Assembly (NCBI RefSeq): GCF_008923185.1
Contig: NZ_WBMT01000003.1
Coordinates: forward strand, 186,001-250,000
Origin: Actinomadura rudentiformis
Lineage (GTDB): Bacteria > Actinomycetota > Actinomycetes > Streptosporangiales > Streptosporangiaceae
DNA length: 64,000 nt
Direction: 5' to 3'
Shown here in pieces: positions 63,638 to 64,000 of this stretch. A program made the position numbers and the translations under genes. Position 1 is the stretch's first letter. Every line of letters starts with the position of its first letter. The notes beneath the pieces were generated by a model, which was not told the origin of the DNA, made no database searches, and saw only the letters and a program-made list of their open reading frames with translations.

Positions 63638-63681
63638 GGACCTTGTCCTTTGCTGTCGGGTTCTGTTCCGGGAGGAAGTGA

Positions 63682-64000
63682 TCACTTGCAGCGGGGGATG
63701 GTCTTGCCCTTGGTGTCCTTCGGCTGGCCGCCGCCCTTGCCGAGGTACGCGGCGGGCACCCACTTGTTGACGTGGCCGCTGTCGAGGTCGGTCTTCAGCC
63801 ACCAGCTCGACGTGGTGTTCCTGTACTTCTTGCTGGCGCCCTTGGCCGTGCAGAAGACGTAGTTCTTGCCCTTGTTGAGGAACCCGACCTTGATCTTGCC
63901 GTTGGTCGACGTGTAACCGCTGGTCTTGGCCTTGGTCACCACGTAGTACTTCTTCGGCGGCTCGGGGCCGCACTTGTTCTTGCTGGTCTCGTAGTGCTGC
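63682..64000 (-). CDS. C-terminal part of a paralogous peptidase/SH3-like protein, cut by the window edge
   Basis: The visible 105 residues, ending IPRCK, align with the C-terminal module of the M23 protein just downstream: KKYYVVTKAKTSGYTS corresponds to KKYYVTTKAAATAYAS, and WWLKTDLDSG to YWLYTELDSG. The last visible upstream residues (YETSKNKCGPEPP) match the spacer after the M23 domain. The complete gene, probably also an M23 protein, lies beyond position 64000; an enzymatic domain is inferred, not seen. Confidence 0.8.
   Translation of the reverse strand, partial: QHYETSKNKCGPEPPKKYYVVTKAKTSGYTSTNGKIKVGFLNKGKNYVFCTAKGASKKYRNTTSSWWLKTDLDSGHVNKWVPAAYLGKGGGQPKDTKGKTIPRCK

Overview
The window is 64 kb of high-GC DNA with the gene density, GTG/TTG starts and U-poor terminators of an Actinomycetota chromosome. 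The order ppa, dacB, zinc metallopeptidase, tilS, hpt, ftsH, folE, folP, folB, folK, DUF2520, panC, panD, coaX, lysS follows the Mycobacterium tuberculosis block around Rv3597c-Rv3628c. The accessory content (BTAD/NB-ARC regulator, ECF sigma factor with a surface domain, several cell-wall hydrolases) suggests a filamentous actinomycete, probably Streptosporangiales (an Actinomadura-like lineage). That assignment is inference; there is no 16S gene here.

Layout. 0-4.1 kb: a truncated Pro/Gln-rich protein, an ArgA-type acetyltransferase, a ydaO-type (c-di-AMP) riboswitch controlling an NlpC/P60 cell-wall hydrolase, a tiny LuxR-type regulator and a LacI-family regulator. 4.1-12.1 kb: lysS, a secreted protein of unknown function, then cofactor genes on the minus strand (DUF2520, panC, panD, nadB, nadC, coaX) for pantothenate/CoA and NAD. 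12.3-17.7 kb: a histidine kinase, NarL-type response regulator and MacB/FtsX-type ABC transporter. 17.8-23.9 kb: a MidA/NDUFAF7-type methyltransferase, a cytochrome P450, two membrane PH-domain proteins and an orphan NuoD-like protein. 24-34.9 kb: the folate operon (folE, folP, an NTF2-like gene, folB, folK, DUF3180) with ftsH, hpt, tilS, a zinc metallopeptidase, a D,D-carboxypeptidase and ppa.

35-49.6 kb is accessory: a second NlpC/P60 protein, an ECF sigma factor apparently fused to its own zinc-finger, transmembrane and BACON-like surface domain, a NERD protein, a MerR regulator coupled to a VIT/vWA protein, an MFS exporter with a MarR regulator, a PAS-GAF-SpoIIE phosphatase and two NAD(P)-dependent oxidoreductases. 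49.7-57.1 kb: a giant BTAD/NB-ARC/TPR regulator, tRNA-Thr(CGT), a lipoprotein peptidase, a GH6 lipoprotein and a YceI protein. 57.3-57.8 kb is a gene-free tract of degenerate 16-bp repeats. 58-62.4 kb: DUF427, a Gly-rich secreted peptide and a reductase/fatty-acid desaturase operon behind tandem palindromic operators; the reductase carries a repetitive insert of about 180 residues. 62.5-64 kb: tandem M23 peptidase/SH3-like paralogues, one cut by the window edge and one surviving only as a tail fragment.

The observations most worth following are: (i) the orphan NuoD whose quinone-ligand Tyr is Trp, close to a homologue of the methyltransferase that modifies NuoD's eukaryotic counterpart; (ii) the single-chain membrane sigma factor with a translationally coupled unknown gene; (iii) the repeat-expanded insert inside the reductase; (iv) the 16-bp repeat tract.
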